From CAAGNP01 sp045603545 (GTDB lineage: Bacteria > Bacteroidota > Bacteroidia > Bacteroidales > UBA932): DNA of 64,000 nucleotides. The notes beneath the pieces were generated by a model, which saw only the letters and a program-made list of their open reading frames with translations, made no database searches and had not been told where the DNA came from. Position 1 is the stretch's first letter; each line of letters opens with the position of its first letter. Both the position numbers and the translations under genes were made by a program. Positions 1 to 8,331 of this stretch are shown piece after piece. The stretch covers positions 99,066-163,065 of the forward strand of contig JAZUMG010000030.1 of NCBI GenBank assembly GCA_045603545.1, written 5' to 3'.

Positions 1-372
1 ATGGCTGAACTCAGAAAGTTTGGAATCAACGTGGATGATGCCAGATGGTTCCTTCCTCCTTATGAATACTACAATTCAGACCACGTGAAGTGGCTTGAAA
101 ATATGGGTATGAAGGTGATGAATCTTACCCCGGGATCTGCCACCTCTGCAGATTACACCACTGCGGATATGCCCAACTACCGCTCATCACAGACCCTTAT
201 CAATACTCTGCTCGAATTTGAGAAGAATGTGGGGCTGAATGGGGCGATAATACTTATCCACCCTGGGATAGAGTCGGGAAGGCCCGACCCATTGTACCAC
301 AGATTGGGTGAAATAATCAAGATATTGAAGAAGAGAGGGTATTCATTCGGAACCTTCTCCGAACTTAAATAG
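1..372 (+). CDS. Polysaccharide deacetylase-like protein, 3' part only
   Basis: The reading frame is open to the left edge, so this is the C-terminal part of a longer gene; the ATG at base 1 is probably an internal codon. The 123 visible residues look like the second half of a NodB-type deacetylase barrel: FLPPYEYYN near residues 17-25 resembles the conserved R-x-P-Y/F segment, and ILIHPGIESGRPDPLYHRL near residues 84-102 resembles the C-terminal H-containing motif. Such proteins remove acyl groups from extracellular sugars. The metal-binding Asp and His-x-x-x-His motifs would lie upstream of the window and cannot be checked. The gene is followed after 7 bases by the nfnA-like gene, possibly by chance. 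Family assignment is fairly secure; substrate is unknown. Confidence 0.7.
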   Translation: MAELRKFGINVDDARWFLPPYEYYNSDHVKWLENMGMKVMNLTPGSATSADYTTADMPNYRSSQTLINTLLEFEKNVGLNGAIILIHPGIESGRPDPLYHRLGEIIKILKKRGYSFGTFSELK

Positions 373-379
373 ACAGAAA

Positions 380-1228
380 ATGTACGAGATACTGCTCAAA
401 AAGGAATTGACCCCCACCATTACACTGATGGAGGTATCTGCACCCAGACTTGCCGCGTCGGCAAAGCCCGGACAATTCCTTATTGTAAGGACAGATGAGA
501 ATGGAGAGCGCATTCCATTGACTGTGTGTGATTATGATAAGGAGAGAGGGAGTGTGACCATAGTTACACAGAAAGTGGGGGCATCTTCAAAGAAGATTTG
601 CGACCTGCCGCAGGGTGAATCTTTCCAGGATGTCTCGGGGCCACTTGGAAGACCCTCCGATTTTATGGCTTTGGGCGACGGGGTGCTTGCCGGAATGAGA
701 TTCATTTTCATTGCCGGAGGCTTGGGCACAGCGCCTGTATATCCTCAAGCCAAATATCTCCACGAAAGAGGTGCAAAGGTGGATATTATAGTTGGGGCCA
801 AGACTGCAGACATGCTCATTCTGGAGGAGGAGATGTCAAAGGTGTGCGACAATCTCTATATCTGTACCGATGATGGCTCGAAGGGGATGAAGGGGCTTGT
901 GACCGAAAAACTGGCTCAGTTGTGCGAGGCTGGAGAGAAATATGACCAGGCGGTCTCTATCGGTCCTATGATTATGATGAAATTTGTCACCCTTACAGCG
1001 AAAAAATATGACCTTCCACTGGTGGTGAGTCTCAATACCCTTATGGTGGACGGTACCGGAATGTGCGGTGCCTGTCGTGTGACAGTGGGTGGCAAGGTCC
1101 GTTTTGCCTGTGTGGAGGGGCCGGAGTTTGATGCCTATCAGGTCGATTTTGATGAGGCGCTCCGCAGACAGACTATGTACAAGAGTCAGGAGGTCGAGGC
1201 AGACCACAAATGTAAAATAAGAAATTAG
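380..1228 (+). CDS. nfnA: NfnA-type ferredoxin-NADP+ oxidoreductase small subunit (FAD / 2Fe-2S)
   Basis: A 282-residue ferredoxin-reductase-fold protein of the PyrK/SudB/NfnA group. Residues 44-50 (RIPLTVC) fit the FAD-binding strand, GGLGTAPV at 113-120 fits the nicotinamide-nucleotide loop, and D224, C229, C232 and C244 fit the Asp plus three Cys ligand set described for the NfnA 2Fe-2S cluster. The next gene, 4 bases downstream, encodes the matching large subunit. Together they would form the cytoplasmic electron-bifurcating transhydrogenase that couples NADH and reduced ferredoxin to NADPH formation. The alternative is a sulfide dehydrogenase/glutamate-synthase-like pair, since the families overlap; the gene order small-large favours Nfn. 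Translation may be coupled to the neighbours because gaps are only 7 and 4 bases. Confidence 0.85.
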   Translation: MYEILLKKELTPTITLMEVSAPRLAASAKPGQFLIVRTDENGERIPLTVCDYDKERGSVTIVTQKVGASSKKICDLPQGESFQDVSGPLGRPSDFMALGDGVLAGMRFIFIAGGLGTAPVYPQAKYLHERGAKVDIIVGAKTADMLILEEEMSKVCDNLYICTDDGSKGMKGLVTEKLAQLCEAGEKYDQAVSIGPMIMMKFVTLTAKKYDLPLVVSLNTLMVDGTGMCGACRVTVGGKVRFACVEGPEFDAYQVDFDEALRRQTMYKSQEVEADHKCKIRN

Positions 1229-1232
1229 CACT

Positions 1233-2618
1233 ATGGCAAACACAAAAATTGACAGAGTCCCCGTGAGGGAGCAGGATCCAAAGGTCAGAGCCACCAACTT
1301 TGACGAGGTTTGCTATGGTTACAATAAAGAGGAGGCGATGCTCGAGGCGAGCAGATGTCTCAGTTGCCGCAGGCCTGGCTGTATGTTGGCCTGTCCTGTT
1401 TCAATCAAAATTCCTGCATTCATCGAAAAGGTGGCGGTTGGTGATTTTGAGTCAGCGGGGAGGATCATCGCTATGGACAGTTCGTTGCCTGCCATCTGCG
1501 GCAGGGTGTGCCCACAGGAGTCGCAGTGCGAGGGGTCATGTGTTCTGAACCTCAAGGGGCAGCCTGTGGCAATCGGAAAACTTGAACGTTTCGTGGCGGA
1601 CTGGAGCCGTGAAAACGGCATTTCATACAATGAAAAGGAGGCCCCCAACGGTAAGAAGGTAGCGGTGGTGGGTAGCGGTCCTGCAGGACTTGCCTGTGCA
1701 TCGGACCTTGCCAAATGGGGTTATGATGTTACTATATTTGAGAGCCTTCACAAGCCGGGAGGTGTCCTCCAGTACGGTATTCCCGAGTTCCGCCTGCCCA
1801 AGGACAAAGTGGTGGGGAGTGAGATTGCGAAGCTTAAGGAGCTGGGAATAAAGATAGAGACCAATGTTATTGTCGGAAGGACAATTACCATAAATCAACT
1901 GATGGGTGAGGAGGGCTTCTCCGCGGTCTTTATCGGATCGGGAGCCGGACTGCCCAAGTTTATGAACATCCCTGGAGAGAGCCTCAATGGAGTATTCTCC
2001 GCAAATGAGTTCCTCACCAGAAACAACCTGATGAAGGCATACTCGGCAGAGAGTGATACACCTATCTATGCAGGCCATAAGGCGGTGGTGGTAGGTGGCG
2101 GAAATGTTGCCATGGATGCTGCCCGTACTGCGTTGCGCCTGGGCGCTGAGGTGACAGTGGTATATCGCCGTACAGAGCAGGAGCTCCCTGCCAGGGCGGA
2201 GGAGGTGCACCACGCCAAGGAGGAGGGTATTGCATTCAGAATGCTCTCCAACCCTGTAGAGATTATCGGAGATGAAAAGGGTTGGGTGCGTGCTATCCGT
2301 TGTCAGGAGATGGAGTTGGGTGTACCCGATGCATCGGGCCGCCGTTCCCCTGTTGCAGTGGAGGGCTCATACTTCGATATAGAGACCGATGTGGTGATAA
2401 TGTCGCTCGGTACCTCTCCCAATCCCCTTATTGCAGGGACTACCCCAGGCTTGGAAGTGGATCGCAGAGGGTGCATTGTGGCATCGGTGGATGGGGCTAC
2501 ATCCAAAGAGTATGTCTATGCCGGTGGTGATGCAGTGACAGGTGCAGCCACAGTGATATTGGCTATGGGGGCCGGAAGAAAGGCTGCCAGAGCTATAGAT
2601 GAGAAACTTAAAAAATAA
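1233..2618 (+). CDS. nfnB: NfnB-type large subunit (GltD/GltA-like, two 4Fe-4S, FAD, NADP)
   Basis: This 461-residue protein has the glutamate synthase small-chain architecture. Cysteines 42, 45, 50 and 54 and 89, 93, 99 and 103 form two ferredoxin-like clusters in the N-terminal domain. GSGPAGLA at 147-154 is the FAD-binding loop, and VVGGGNVAMDAART near residue 290 is the NAD(P)-binding loop. A C-terminal YAGGDAVTGAATV segment near residue 430 closes the FAD site. No glutamate synthase large subunit lies nearby, so the protein is more likely the partner of the upstream small subunit (NfnAB) than an ammonia-assimilation enzyme. It is followed after 9 bases by hisS, with no terminator between, so all genes to hisS may be one transcript. 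Confidence 0.88.
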   Translation: MANTKIDRVPVREQDPKVRATNFDEVCYGYNKEEAMLEASRCLSCRRPGCMLACPVSIKIPAFIEKVAVGDFESAGRIIAMDSSLPAICGRVCPQESQCEGSCVLNLKGQPVAIGKLERFVADWSRENGISYNEKEAPNGKKVAVVGSGPAGLACASDLAKWGYDVTIFESLHKPGGVLQYGIPEFRLPKDKVVGSEIAKLKELGIKIETNVIVGRTITINQLMGEEGFSAVFIGSGAGLPKFMNIPGESLNGVFSANEFLTRNNLMKAYSAESDTPIYAGHKAVVVGGGNVAMDAARTALRLGAEVTVVYRRTEQELPARAEEVHHAKEEGIAFRMLSNPVEIIGDEKGWVRAIRCQEMELGVPDASGRRSPVAVEGSYFDIETDVVIMSLGTSPNPLIAGTTPGLEVDRRGCIVASVDGATSKEYVYAGGDAVTGAATVILAMGAGRKAARAIDEKLKK

Positions 2619-2627
2619 AAATTATAT

Positions 2628-4013
2628 ATGGCACAAAAACCATCAATTCCAAAGGGAACCAGAGACTTCTCACCAGTAGAGATGGCGGGGAGAAACTACA
2701 TTTTTGACACAGTAAAGACAGTATTCAAGAAGTATGGATTCTTGCCATTGGAGACACCTTCTATGGAGAACCTCTCTACCCTTTTGGGAAAATACGGTGA
2801 GGAAGGGGACAAACTTTTGTTCAAAGTCCTTAATTCAGGAGATGCATTCTCAGGTGTGGATTACGAAGGGTACAAAGTAGGGGAGGAGAACGGCAAGAAG
2901 TTCTACAATAGCAATGCCCTTTCACTTAAAGTGTGTGAAAAGGGTCTCCGCTACGACCTTACTGTCCCTTTTGCCCGCTATGTGGTACAACACCAGAATG
3001 AACTTACTTTCCCTTTCAAAAGATATCAGCTTCAGCCGGTGTGGAGGGCTGACCGTCCTCAGAAGGGGCGTTACAGGGAGTTCTATCAGTGTGATGTCGA
3101 TGTGATCGGTTCGCGCTCACTTCTCAACGAACTTGAGTTGGTGCAGATTGTGGATGAGGTGTTCACAATGTTTGATATCAATGTTTGCGTCAAGATCAAT
3201 AACCGTAAGATCCTTTCAGGACTTGCAGAGATTTCGGGTCACCCTGACAAACTTATTGATATTACTGTAGCTATCGACAAGATTGACAAGATCGGTCTTG
3301 ATGCTGTGAAAGATGAACTTCGTGAGAGGGGTCTTGATGATGCTGCCATCTCAGTAATAGAGCCTGTTCTCACCCTTTCCGGCACATCTGCTGAGAAGAT
3401 AGCCACCATGAGGGGTATCCTGGCCGCTTCCGAAGTGGGTATTAAAGGTGTGGATGAGCTGGAGGAACTTTTCGGCCTGATAGAGGCTTCCGGTGTGCGT
3501 CAGGAGGTGGAGATCGATCTCTCATTGGCCCGTGGCCTGAATTACTATACCGGTGCCATCTTTGAGGTGAAAGCCAAAGATTTCGCTATAGGCAGCATCT
3601 GCGGTGGTGGACGATATGATGACCTTACAGGTATATTCGGACTTCCAAATATGTCTGGTGTGGGTATCTCTTTTGGAGCTGACCGTATATATGATGTGCT
3701 CCTGGGCCTTGACAAATTCCCTAAAGAGGCTGTTTCAGGTACAAAAGTGCTGTTCACAAATATGGGTGCCACTGAACTCCGTTATACTATACGTATCGCC
3801 AAGGAGCTCCGTCTGGCAGGTATTCCGGTGGAGATCTACCCTGATAATGTGAAACTTAAAAAACAGTTTGACTACGCAGATAAAAAAGGTATCAAATTCT
3901 TGGCTATAGTAGGTGAAAATGAGGTGAATAAGGGTGTTGTGATGTTGAAGAACCTCGCTACCGGAGAGCAGGTGGAGGTGACACCTTCAGAGATAGCTGA
4001 GAAAATAAAATAG
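2628..4013 (+). CDS. hisS: Histidyl-tRNA synthetase
   Basis: A 461-residue class II aminoacyl-tRNA synthetase that charges tRNA-His in the cytoplasm. The N-terminal IPKGTRDFSP is the usual HisRS opening. Motif 2 is seen as RADRPQKGRYREFYQCDVD near residue 140, the HisA motif as ARGLNYYTGAIFE near 300, and GGGRYDDLTGIFG near 325. The last 90 residues form the anticodon-binding domain (VLFTNMGATELRYTIRIAKE onward). Length is normal for the Bacteroidota form, which has a small insertion after motif 1. It ends 50 bases before the initiator tRNA gene, which has its own promoter. Confidence 0.97.
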   Translation: MAQKPSIPKGTRDFSPVEMAGRNYIFDTVKTVFKKYGFLPLETPSMENLSTLLGKYGEEGDKLLFKVLNSGDAFSGVDYEGYKVGEENGKKFYNSNALSLKVCEKGLRYDLTVPFARYVVQHQNELTFPFKRYQLQPVWRADRPQKGRYREFYQCDVDVIGSRSLLNELELVQIVDEVFTMFDINVCVKINNRKILSGLAEISGHPDKLIDITVAIDKIDKIGLDAVKDELRERGLDDAAISVIEPVLTLSGTSAEKIATMRGILAASEVGIKGVDELEELFGLIEASGVRQEVEIDLSLARGLNYYTGAIFEVKAKDFAIGSICGGGRYDDLTGIFGLPNMSGVGISFGADRIYDVLLGLDKFPKEAVSGTKVLFTNMGATELRYTIRIAKELRLAGIPVEIYPDNVKLKKQFDYADKKGIKFLAIVGENEVNKGVVMLKNLATGEQVEVTPSEIAEKIK

Positions 4014-4021
4014 CATTAAAA

Positions 4022-4052
4022 TTTGCAAGTTCCGAAATAATGGCTACCTTTG
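4022..4052 (+). promoter_or_regulatory. Promoter of initiator tRNA gene
   Basis: TTTG at 4022-4025, a 19-base spacer and TACCTTTG at 4045-4052 match the Bacteroidota sigma-70 consensus TTTG-N19-21-TAnnTTTG exactly. The tRNA begins 12 bases later. The 14-base core TACCTTTGCAGTCC is identical to that of the rpsU promoter at 61321. Confidence 0.85.
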
Positions 4053-4063
4053 CAGTCCAATAC

Positions 4064-4136
<73 letters not shown>

Positions 4137-4146
4137 CTCACAAGAA

Positions 4147-4173
4147 AGGTCAGCATATCGCTGACCTTTTTTT
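4147..4173 (+). terminator. Intrinsic terminator after tRNA-fMet
   Basis: Perfect 8-bp stem AGGTCAGC/GCTGACCT with a 5-base loop, running into seven T residues. It lies 11 bases after the tRNA. Confidence 0.9.
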
Positions 4174-4200
4174 GTTGCTTATAGTCCCGCCGGAGATGGT

Positions 4201-4246
4201 CCAAAGTGCTGGTTGTTGTCCAGCCAAAGTGTTGGTTGTTGTCCAG
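4201..4246 (+). repeat. Two 23-bp tandem repeat units
   Basis: Units at 4201-4223 and 4224-4246 begin CCAAAGTG and end GGTTGTTGTCCAG; they differ at a single base. No coding role is visible. They open a 340-base gene-free stretch that otherwise holds the palindromes listed next. Confidence 0.8.
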
Positions 4247-4251
4247 TTTTC

Positions 4252-4371
4252 CGGCCAGGTCTGCAAAATCTTGTTGGACCTGGCCAGGTGTTGTTTTGTA
4301 AGTTGTTGATATATAGTGATATGAAAATATCTGTCCGTCCAGGTCGGACACTTTTTTGCAGACCTGGCCGA
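4252..4371. repeat. Palindromic intergenic element with 17-bp inverted repeats
   Basis: CGGCCAGGTCTGCAAAA at 4252-4268 recurs as a perfect inverted copy at 4354-4370. Between them the core GGCCAGGTC appears again inverted near 4277 and, partly, near 4339. A small TGTCCG/CGGACA hairpin at 4332-4350 runs into six T residues and may act as a terminator. The arrangement is REP/BIME-like but no known family is recognised. It may also supply the 3' end structure of the convergent permease gene. Confidence 0.6.
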
Positions 4372-4479
4372 AAAGTGATGCGGAAAATCAGTGGATATCT
4401 GGTGACTTATCCTATGGGCTGATGTATGGCCATACAATCAGGCTGAATGCAGGTGGGAGGGTGATGGTGTTCGGTAAGG

Positions 4480-5841
4480 TTATACGAATAGGGAGATGAG
4501 GAACAGTGCGGTGATGGTGCTCAGGCCGAGGATCAGGGTGAGTAGGGTCTGTGTCCTGTAGCCGTTCTGGGGAGAGATACCTCCGAAGTTGGTGACCACC
4601 CAGAAGTAACTGTCATTGGCGTGGGAAACAGTCATTGCCCCGGCACCTATTGCCATAACCACCAATATCGCATCTATCGGTGCAGTCATCCCCAATGCGT
4701 ACATGAGGGATTCCGAAGAGGAGTACATCCCCATAATTCCTGCAGTGGTGGTCATTGCCACTGTGGATGATCCCTGTGAGGTTTTGAGAATGGCGGCGAT
4801 GACGAAGGGGAAGAAGATGCCGATTCCGGAGAGCAATTCAGCGTGCTGCTGGATGTATTGGACGAAGCCTGCCTCTGTAATTATCTGCCCAAGTACACTT
4901 CCCGCTGCTGTGATGAAGATGATAGGGCCTGCTGTCTTGAGCGATTCCTGTGTAATGTCGTACAATTGCGAAGCTTTTTTCTGTGTGAACAGAAGGGGCA
5001 TTGCGCTAAGCAGACCTGCTGCCAGGGCGATAATGGGCTTTCCAAGGAATGTGAGGAGTTTTCCTGCCATCCCCCCAATACCTGCAAATACAGCTATTGA
5101 TCCACCTGCCATAAGGATGATGGGGAGGACAATGGGGGTAATTGATGCAATGGTGGATGGGAGATTCTCCTGCTGATATGCATCGGATATCTCTTCGATG
5201 TCGAGTTCCTCTTCAGATTTGACCTTGGTCCCTATATATGTGGAGAAAAAGTATGCTGCTGTGAGGGGGATGACGGATATTCCCATTCCGAAAAGGATTA
5301 CCCATAGAAGATGATTCTCCAGACCGAGCATTCCGGCTGCTGCAATGGGACCGGGTGTAGGTGGAATAAATACGTGTGCCAGATATAGCCCGGCAGAGAG
5401 TGCGACGGTAAGTGAAACGGATGAAAAATTGCTTTTGCGGCTGAGCCATTTCCTGATGGGATTCACGATGATAAATCCGCTGTCGCAGAATACGGGGATA
5501 GATACTATCCAGCCGATGAGCATGATGGCGAGTTGAGGGAAGCGGGTCCCGATAATCCTTATAATTGCGTCGGCAAGTGTGATGGCAGCACCTGTTTTTT
5601 CAAGGATGAGGCCGATGATGGTCCCCAGGATGATCACTATGCCGATGCTGGTGAATATGGATGAGAATCCTTTGCCGATGGTCTGGGGGATGGTCTCCAA
5701 CGGAAGACCCACTGCTATGGCCAGAATAAGGGATATCCCCATAATGGCGAGAAAAGGGTGGACTTTCCATTTGGAGATGGAGTATATCATCAGGGCAATG
5801 GCGGTGACGAAAACGATGATGAGTGTGGTGCCGGAGATCAT
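4480..5841 (-). CDS. GntP-family gluconate:H+ symporter-like permease
   Basis: A 453-residue, very hydrophobic protein with about 12-14 membrane segments. The stretch IPVFCDSGFIIVNPIRKW near residue 110 and FIPPTPGPIAAAGMLG near residue 150 are characteristic of GntP transporters, which import gluconate or related sugar acids with protons. The start MISGTTLII was chosen because two upstream in-frame ATGs would lie across or beyond the TATCTTTG promoter element. It is divergent from the phosphatase gene. No gluconate kinase or sugar-acid enzyme lies nearby, so the substrate is open. Confidence 0.85.
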   Translation of the reverse strand: MISGTTLIIVFVTAIALMIYSISKWKVHPFLAIMGISLILAIAVGLPLETIPQTIGKGFSSIFTSIGIVIILGTIIGLILEKTGAAITLADAIIRIIGTRFPQLAIMLIGWIVSIPVFCDSGFIIVNPIRKWLSRKSNFSSVSLTVALSAGLYLAHVFIPPTPGPIAAAGMLGLENHLLWVILFGMGISVIPLTAAYFFSTYIGTKVKSEEELDIEEISDAYQQENLPSTIASITPIVLPIILMAGGSIAVFAGIGGMAGKLLTFLGKPIIALAAGLLSAMPLLFTQKKASQLYDITQESLKTAGPIIFITAAGSVLGQIITEAGFVQYIQQHAELLSGIGIFFPFVIAAILKTSQGSSTVAMTTTAGIMGMYSSSESLMYALGMTAPIDAILVVMAIGAGAMTVSHANDSYFWVVTNFGGISPQNGYRTQTLLTLILGLSTITALFLISLFV

Positions 5842-5856
5842 AGGTGCTCTTTTTTT

Positions 5857-5885
5857 CAAAGATAGGGAAATTTTTGCCATCTTTG
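5857..5885. promoter_or_regulatory. Divergent promoter pair, permease / phosphatase
   Basis: On the minus strand TATCTTTG (5864-5857) lies 15 bases before the permease ATG. On the plus strand CATCTTTG (5878-5885, one mismatch to TAnnTTTG) lies 7 bases before the phosphatase ATG. The two elements are 13 bases apart, so the polymerases should compete. The plus-strand mRNA would be leaderless or nearly so. Confidence 0.65.
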
Positions 5886-5892
5886 TAGAGAT

Positions 5893-6342
5893 ATGAAAAA
5901 GATACTGTTCATTTGCCACGGCAACATCTGCCGCTCCCCGATGGCGGAGTTTGTATTCAAGGCATTGGTCAAAGTGTATGGTCTGGAGTCACTTTTTTAT
6001 GTGGAGTCGGCAGCTGTCTCGACAGAGGAGATAGGGAATCCCATATATCCACCTGCAAAAAGGTGTCTTACTCAGCACGGTATACCTTTTGATAGCGATA
6101 AAAGGGCGAGACAGGTCACCCGTGAGGACTATGAAAAGTTTGATCTGCTCATATGTATGGATGAATCCAATGTGCGTCGTCTGAAGAGGATTGTCGGTGA
6201 TGATCCCGATGGGAAAATCCATCTGATGATGAGTTATACAGGGGATTTCAGGGATGTGGCGGATCCTTGGTATACAGGTGACTTTGAGACTACATTTCAG
6301 GATGTCCTTGAGGCATCAGAAGCGTTTTTGAAAATGATATAA
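5893..6342 (+). CDS. Low-molecular-weight protein-tyrosine-phosphatase
   Basis: A 149-residue cytoplasmic phosphatase. The P-loop CHGNICRS at residues 8-15 has the catalytic C-x5-R pattern, and DPWYTGDF near residue 122 supplies the general-acid Asp. Length is typical for the family. Such enzymes dephosphorylate tyrosine kinases of capsule export or arsenate-like substrates; no tyrosine kinase or capsule cluster is visible, so the target is unknown. The start follows directly on a promoter element, implying a very short or absent leader. Confidence 0.93.
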   Translation: MKKILFICHGNICRSPMAEFVFKALVKVYGLESLFYVESAAVSTEEIGNPIYPPAKRCLTQHGIPFDSDKRARQVTREDYEKFDLLICMDESNVRRLKRIVGDDPDGKIHLMMSYTGDFRDVADPWYTGDFETTFQDVLEASEAFLKMI

Positions 6343-6373
6343 ATAACTGAAGGATTATTCAATAATTGGTATT

Positions 6374-7177
6374 ATGCATTACTTATTGATTTTATTGGCA
6401 GTTTCACTTGCTGTTTCCGGCCTGGGCTGGATCTATTTCATCTACTTTTTCAGCATAGGTTATGGCTTCGGAGTATCGGCTCTTGCCTTAACTATGGCTG
6501 TTTTGTTTAAGGATGTGCTTACATTGCCGGCTGCACTGCTTTGTGTGGTTATGTTCGTGTTCGGGTGCAGACTTGGTCTGTATCTTCTTACACGTGAGAA
6601 GAGATCTACAGAATACAGGAAGATCCTTTATGGTCCCGATGCTGCAAAGAAGAAGCCTCTCTTCGTAGTTATTGTAGTGTGGATTTTCTGCGCCCTTCTC
6701 TATGTGGGTCAGGTGAGTCCAGTGGCTTTCTATCTTGCCAATGCTGCAGATGGTCTGGAGGTGAATGATGTTTGGGTATGGATAGGTGCGGCAATGATGG
6801 CTGTAGGTGTCCTTCTGGAGACAGTTTCAGATGCACAGAAGAAGGCTGCCAAGAAGAAAAATCCAAAAAGATTTGTCGATACAGGTCTTTACAGACTTGT
6901 ACGCTGCCCGAACTACTTGGGCGAACTTGTGATATGGACAGGCTCTTTTGTTGTATGTTTTGGAGCTGCATGCTCTGTATGGCAGTGGGTTGTAGCAGCT
7001 ATCGGCTACATAGGCATCGTATATGTTATGTTCAGCGGTGCCCGCAGACTTGAGGTGAGACAGGCTGTGACTTACGGCAATGATCCTGAGTTCCAGAAAT
7101 ATATAAAGAAGACCCCTATTCTTCTTCCATTTGTTCCACTCTACAGTGTGGCAAAATATGAGTGGTTGAAGGCGTAA
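6374..7177 (+). CDS. DUF1295 / steroid 5-alpha-reductase-like membrane protein
   Basis: A 267-residue protein with about six to seven membrane segments. The C-terminal half contains RFVDTGLYRLVRCPNYLGE near residues 162-180, a motif of the DUF1295/isoprenylcysteine methyltransferase-like fold, and a final KKTPILLPF near 240. Relatives reduce or methylate lipid-like substrates in the inner membrane, but the reaction here is not known. It starts 31 bases after the phosphatase gene and may share its transcript. A terminator follows 18 bases downstream. Confidence 0.8.
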   Translation: MHYLLILLAVSLAVSGLGWIYFIYFFSIGYGFGVSALALTMAVLFKDVLTLPAALLCVVMFVFGCRLGLYLLTREKRSTEYRKILYGPDAAKKKPLFVVIVVWIFCALLYVGQVSPVAFYLANAADGLEVNDVWVWIGAAMMAVGVLLETVSDAQKKAAKKKNPKRFVDTGLYRLVRCPNYLGELVIWTGSFVVCFGAACSVWQWVVAAIGYIGIVYVMFSGARRLEVRQAVTYGNDPEFQKYIKKTPILLPFVPLYSVAKYEWLKA

Positions 7178-7195
7178 GGATATGTTTTATGATAC

Positions 7196-7227
7196 GGGCC
7201 CTCGGCAAATTTGTCGGGGGCCTTTTT
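7196..7227 (+). terminator. Intrinsic terminator after DUF1295 gene
   Basis: GGGCCCTCGGC pairs with GTCGGGGGCC, with a G-T pair, around a short AT loop; five T residues follow. Confidence 0.85.
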
Positions 7228-7481
7228 GTTTGGGGGGAGGGTGCCGATTTGATTCCGGCAGGGTTCTTTGGCCTATGGCGACCTCATTTTGTTCCTCTCC
7301 ATATCACCTGTGCGGGATATGTGGTGTCATTTTTATTAATGTTTCTGTTTATACTGAAAATTATGAAGCGAATCCATCACTAGGAGGTGTTTCTGGAAAA
7401 GGGGCTTGATGGATAGATATGCCGGATATAAACGGAAAGTCAAGTATAGACTTATTTTCTATGTGTGGTAGATGGATTAAA

Positions 7482-7513
7482 TTTGTTAATGGAATTACAT
7501 TTCGTTATTTTTG
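7482..7513 (+). promoter_or_regulatory. Strong promoter of the structured-RNA / lipoprotein unit
   Basis: TTTG (7482-7485), 20 bases, TATTTTTG (7506-7513): an exact consensus match. Transcription should begin near 7518, about 75 bases before the large hairpin and 287 bases before the first lipoprotein ATG. The rest of the preceding 250 bases (7228-7480) shows no gene that I can support. Confidence 0.75.
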
Positions 7514-7593
7514 TAGTGAATTAAATTAATTGCCTATGATTAGATAAAAAACAAAAAGACATATAATATTAAAGCATTAGCTATATTTCGTGT

Positions 7594-7708
7594 ATTCTGA
7601 AACTTGGACACTTTCTTAATCACACCTCAGGAAATAGAGCAAATGCCTGTGCTATGCATGGGTATTATTCTATATATCAAGGTGTGAGGTAGTCCAAGAC
7701 CGCAGAAT
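7594..7708 (+). ncRNA. Candidate structured RNA: five-tier nested hairpin
   Basis: Five nested helices occur in order: 7594-7599/7703-7708 (6 bp), 7603-7609/7692-7698 (7 bp, CTTGGAC/GTCCAAG), 7620-7627/7680-7687 (8 bp, TCACACCT/AGGTGTGA), 7634-7638/7669-7673 (5 bp) and 7642-7652/7656-7666 (11 bp with G-T pairs, 3-base loop). That is 37 pairs in 115 bases, far more than a terminator. It lies downstream of a strong promoter and upstream of two lipoprotein genes. It could be a free small RNA of 6S-like shape, a leader element, or a decayed palindromic mobile element. No known family was recognised. Confidence 0.55.
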
Positions 7709-7804
7709 TTGATTGTAGAAAACTCCCATGCTTTTTTATTGTCTGTATATGTAGGGAGGTGACTTTTTATATATAGTAATCCAAAAAATTTCTAAAAATT
7801 TATT

Positions 7805-8320
7805 ATGAAAAAAATAATCTATGTAGCGTTAATGCTCGTTTTCGTATCTTCATGTGGAATTCAATCTGTTATTGTTCCTAAAGCGACAAATACAATCAGT
7901 ACAGCTTCATTCAAAGACCTTAACCTAGAACGTTCTAATTATGAAATTTTAACAACAGAAATTGCTGAAGCGGTTGTTGTATATAAAGAAAAAGGTAAAT
8001 CACAGTTTACAATAAAAGAAATTAACGGCGAATTTGAACTGAAGTACTATATAGACGCAAAAAAATTGAATCAGACATGTGAACATAAAGGTGTCGTAAG
8101 ATTAGGATATTTAAGCAATGACTACTCATATGATCCAAATGAATTGCTTAGTGCTGAATGTTTAGCAAGAAGAGTGGCTATATATAGAATAATCAATAGT
8201 GCAAAGCTACAAGGGGTAGATGGAATCATAGAGCCTATAATTTCTACAAATGTTGAACAAAAAGGTGATCAAATTTATTTTAAATCATCCGTCGTGGCAA
8301 AATTTATCAAACTTAAGTAA
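7805..8320 (+). CDS. Lipoprotein of unknown function
   Basis: A 171-residue protein with a lipoprotein signal: charged MKK start, hydrophobic core, and VFVSSCG lipobox with the lipid-modified Cys at residue 17. The mature part is a mixed alpha/beta domain with no motif that I recognise; a Cys pair (C93 and C117 region) could form a disulfide. The gene is clearly more AT-rich than the surrounding chromosome, suggesting transfer. It is followed after 11 bases by a second lipoprotein gene and is preceded by a long structured leader with its own promoter, so the two probably form one regulated unit at the cell envelope. Confidence 0.75.
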   Translation: MKKIIYVALMLVFVSSCGIQSVIVPKATNTISTASFKDLNLERSNYEILTTEIAEAVVVYKEKGKSQFTIKEINGEFELKYYIDAKKLNQTCEHKGVVRLGYLSNDYSYDPNELLSAECLARRVAIYRIINSAKLQGVDGIIEPIISTNVEQKGDQIYFKSSVVAKFIKLK

Positions 8321-8331
8321 AATATATTGAT

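Noticed and set aside
7162..7409. Two overlapping frames of 73-75 codons after the DUF1295 gene
   Set aside because: They run through the terminator hairpin and have no initiation signal.
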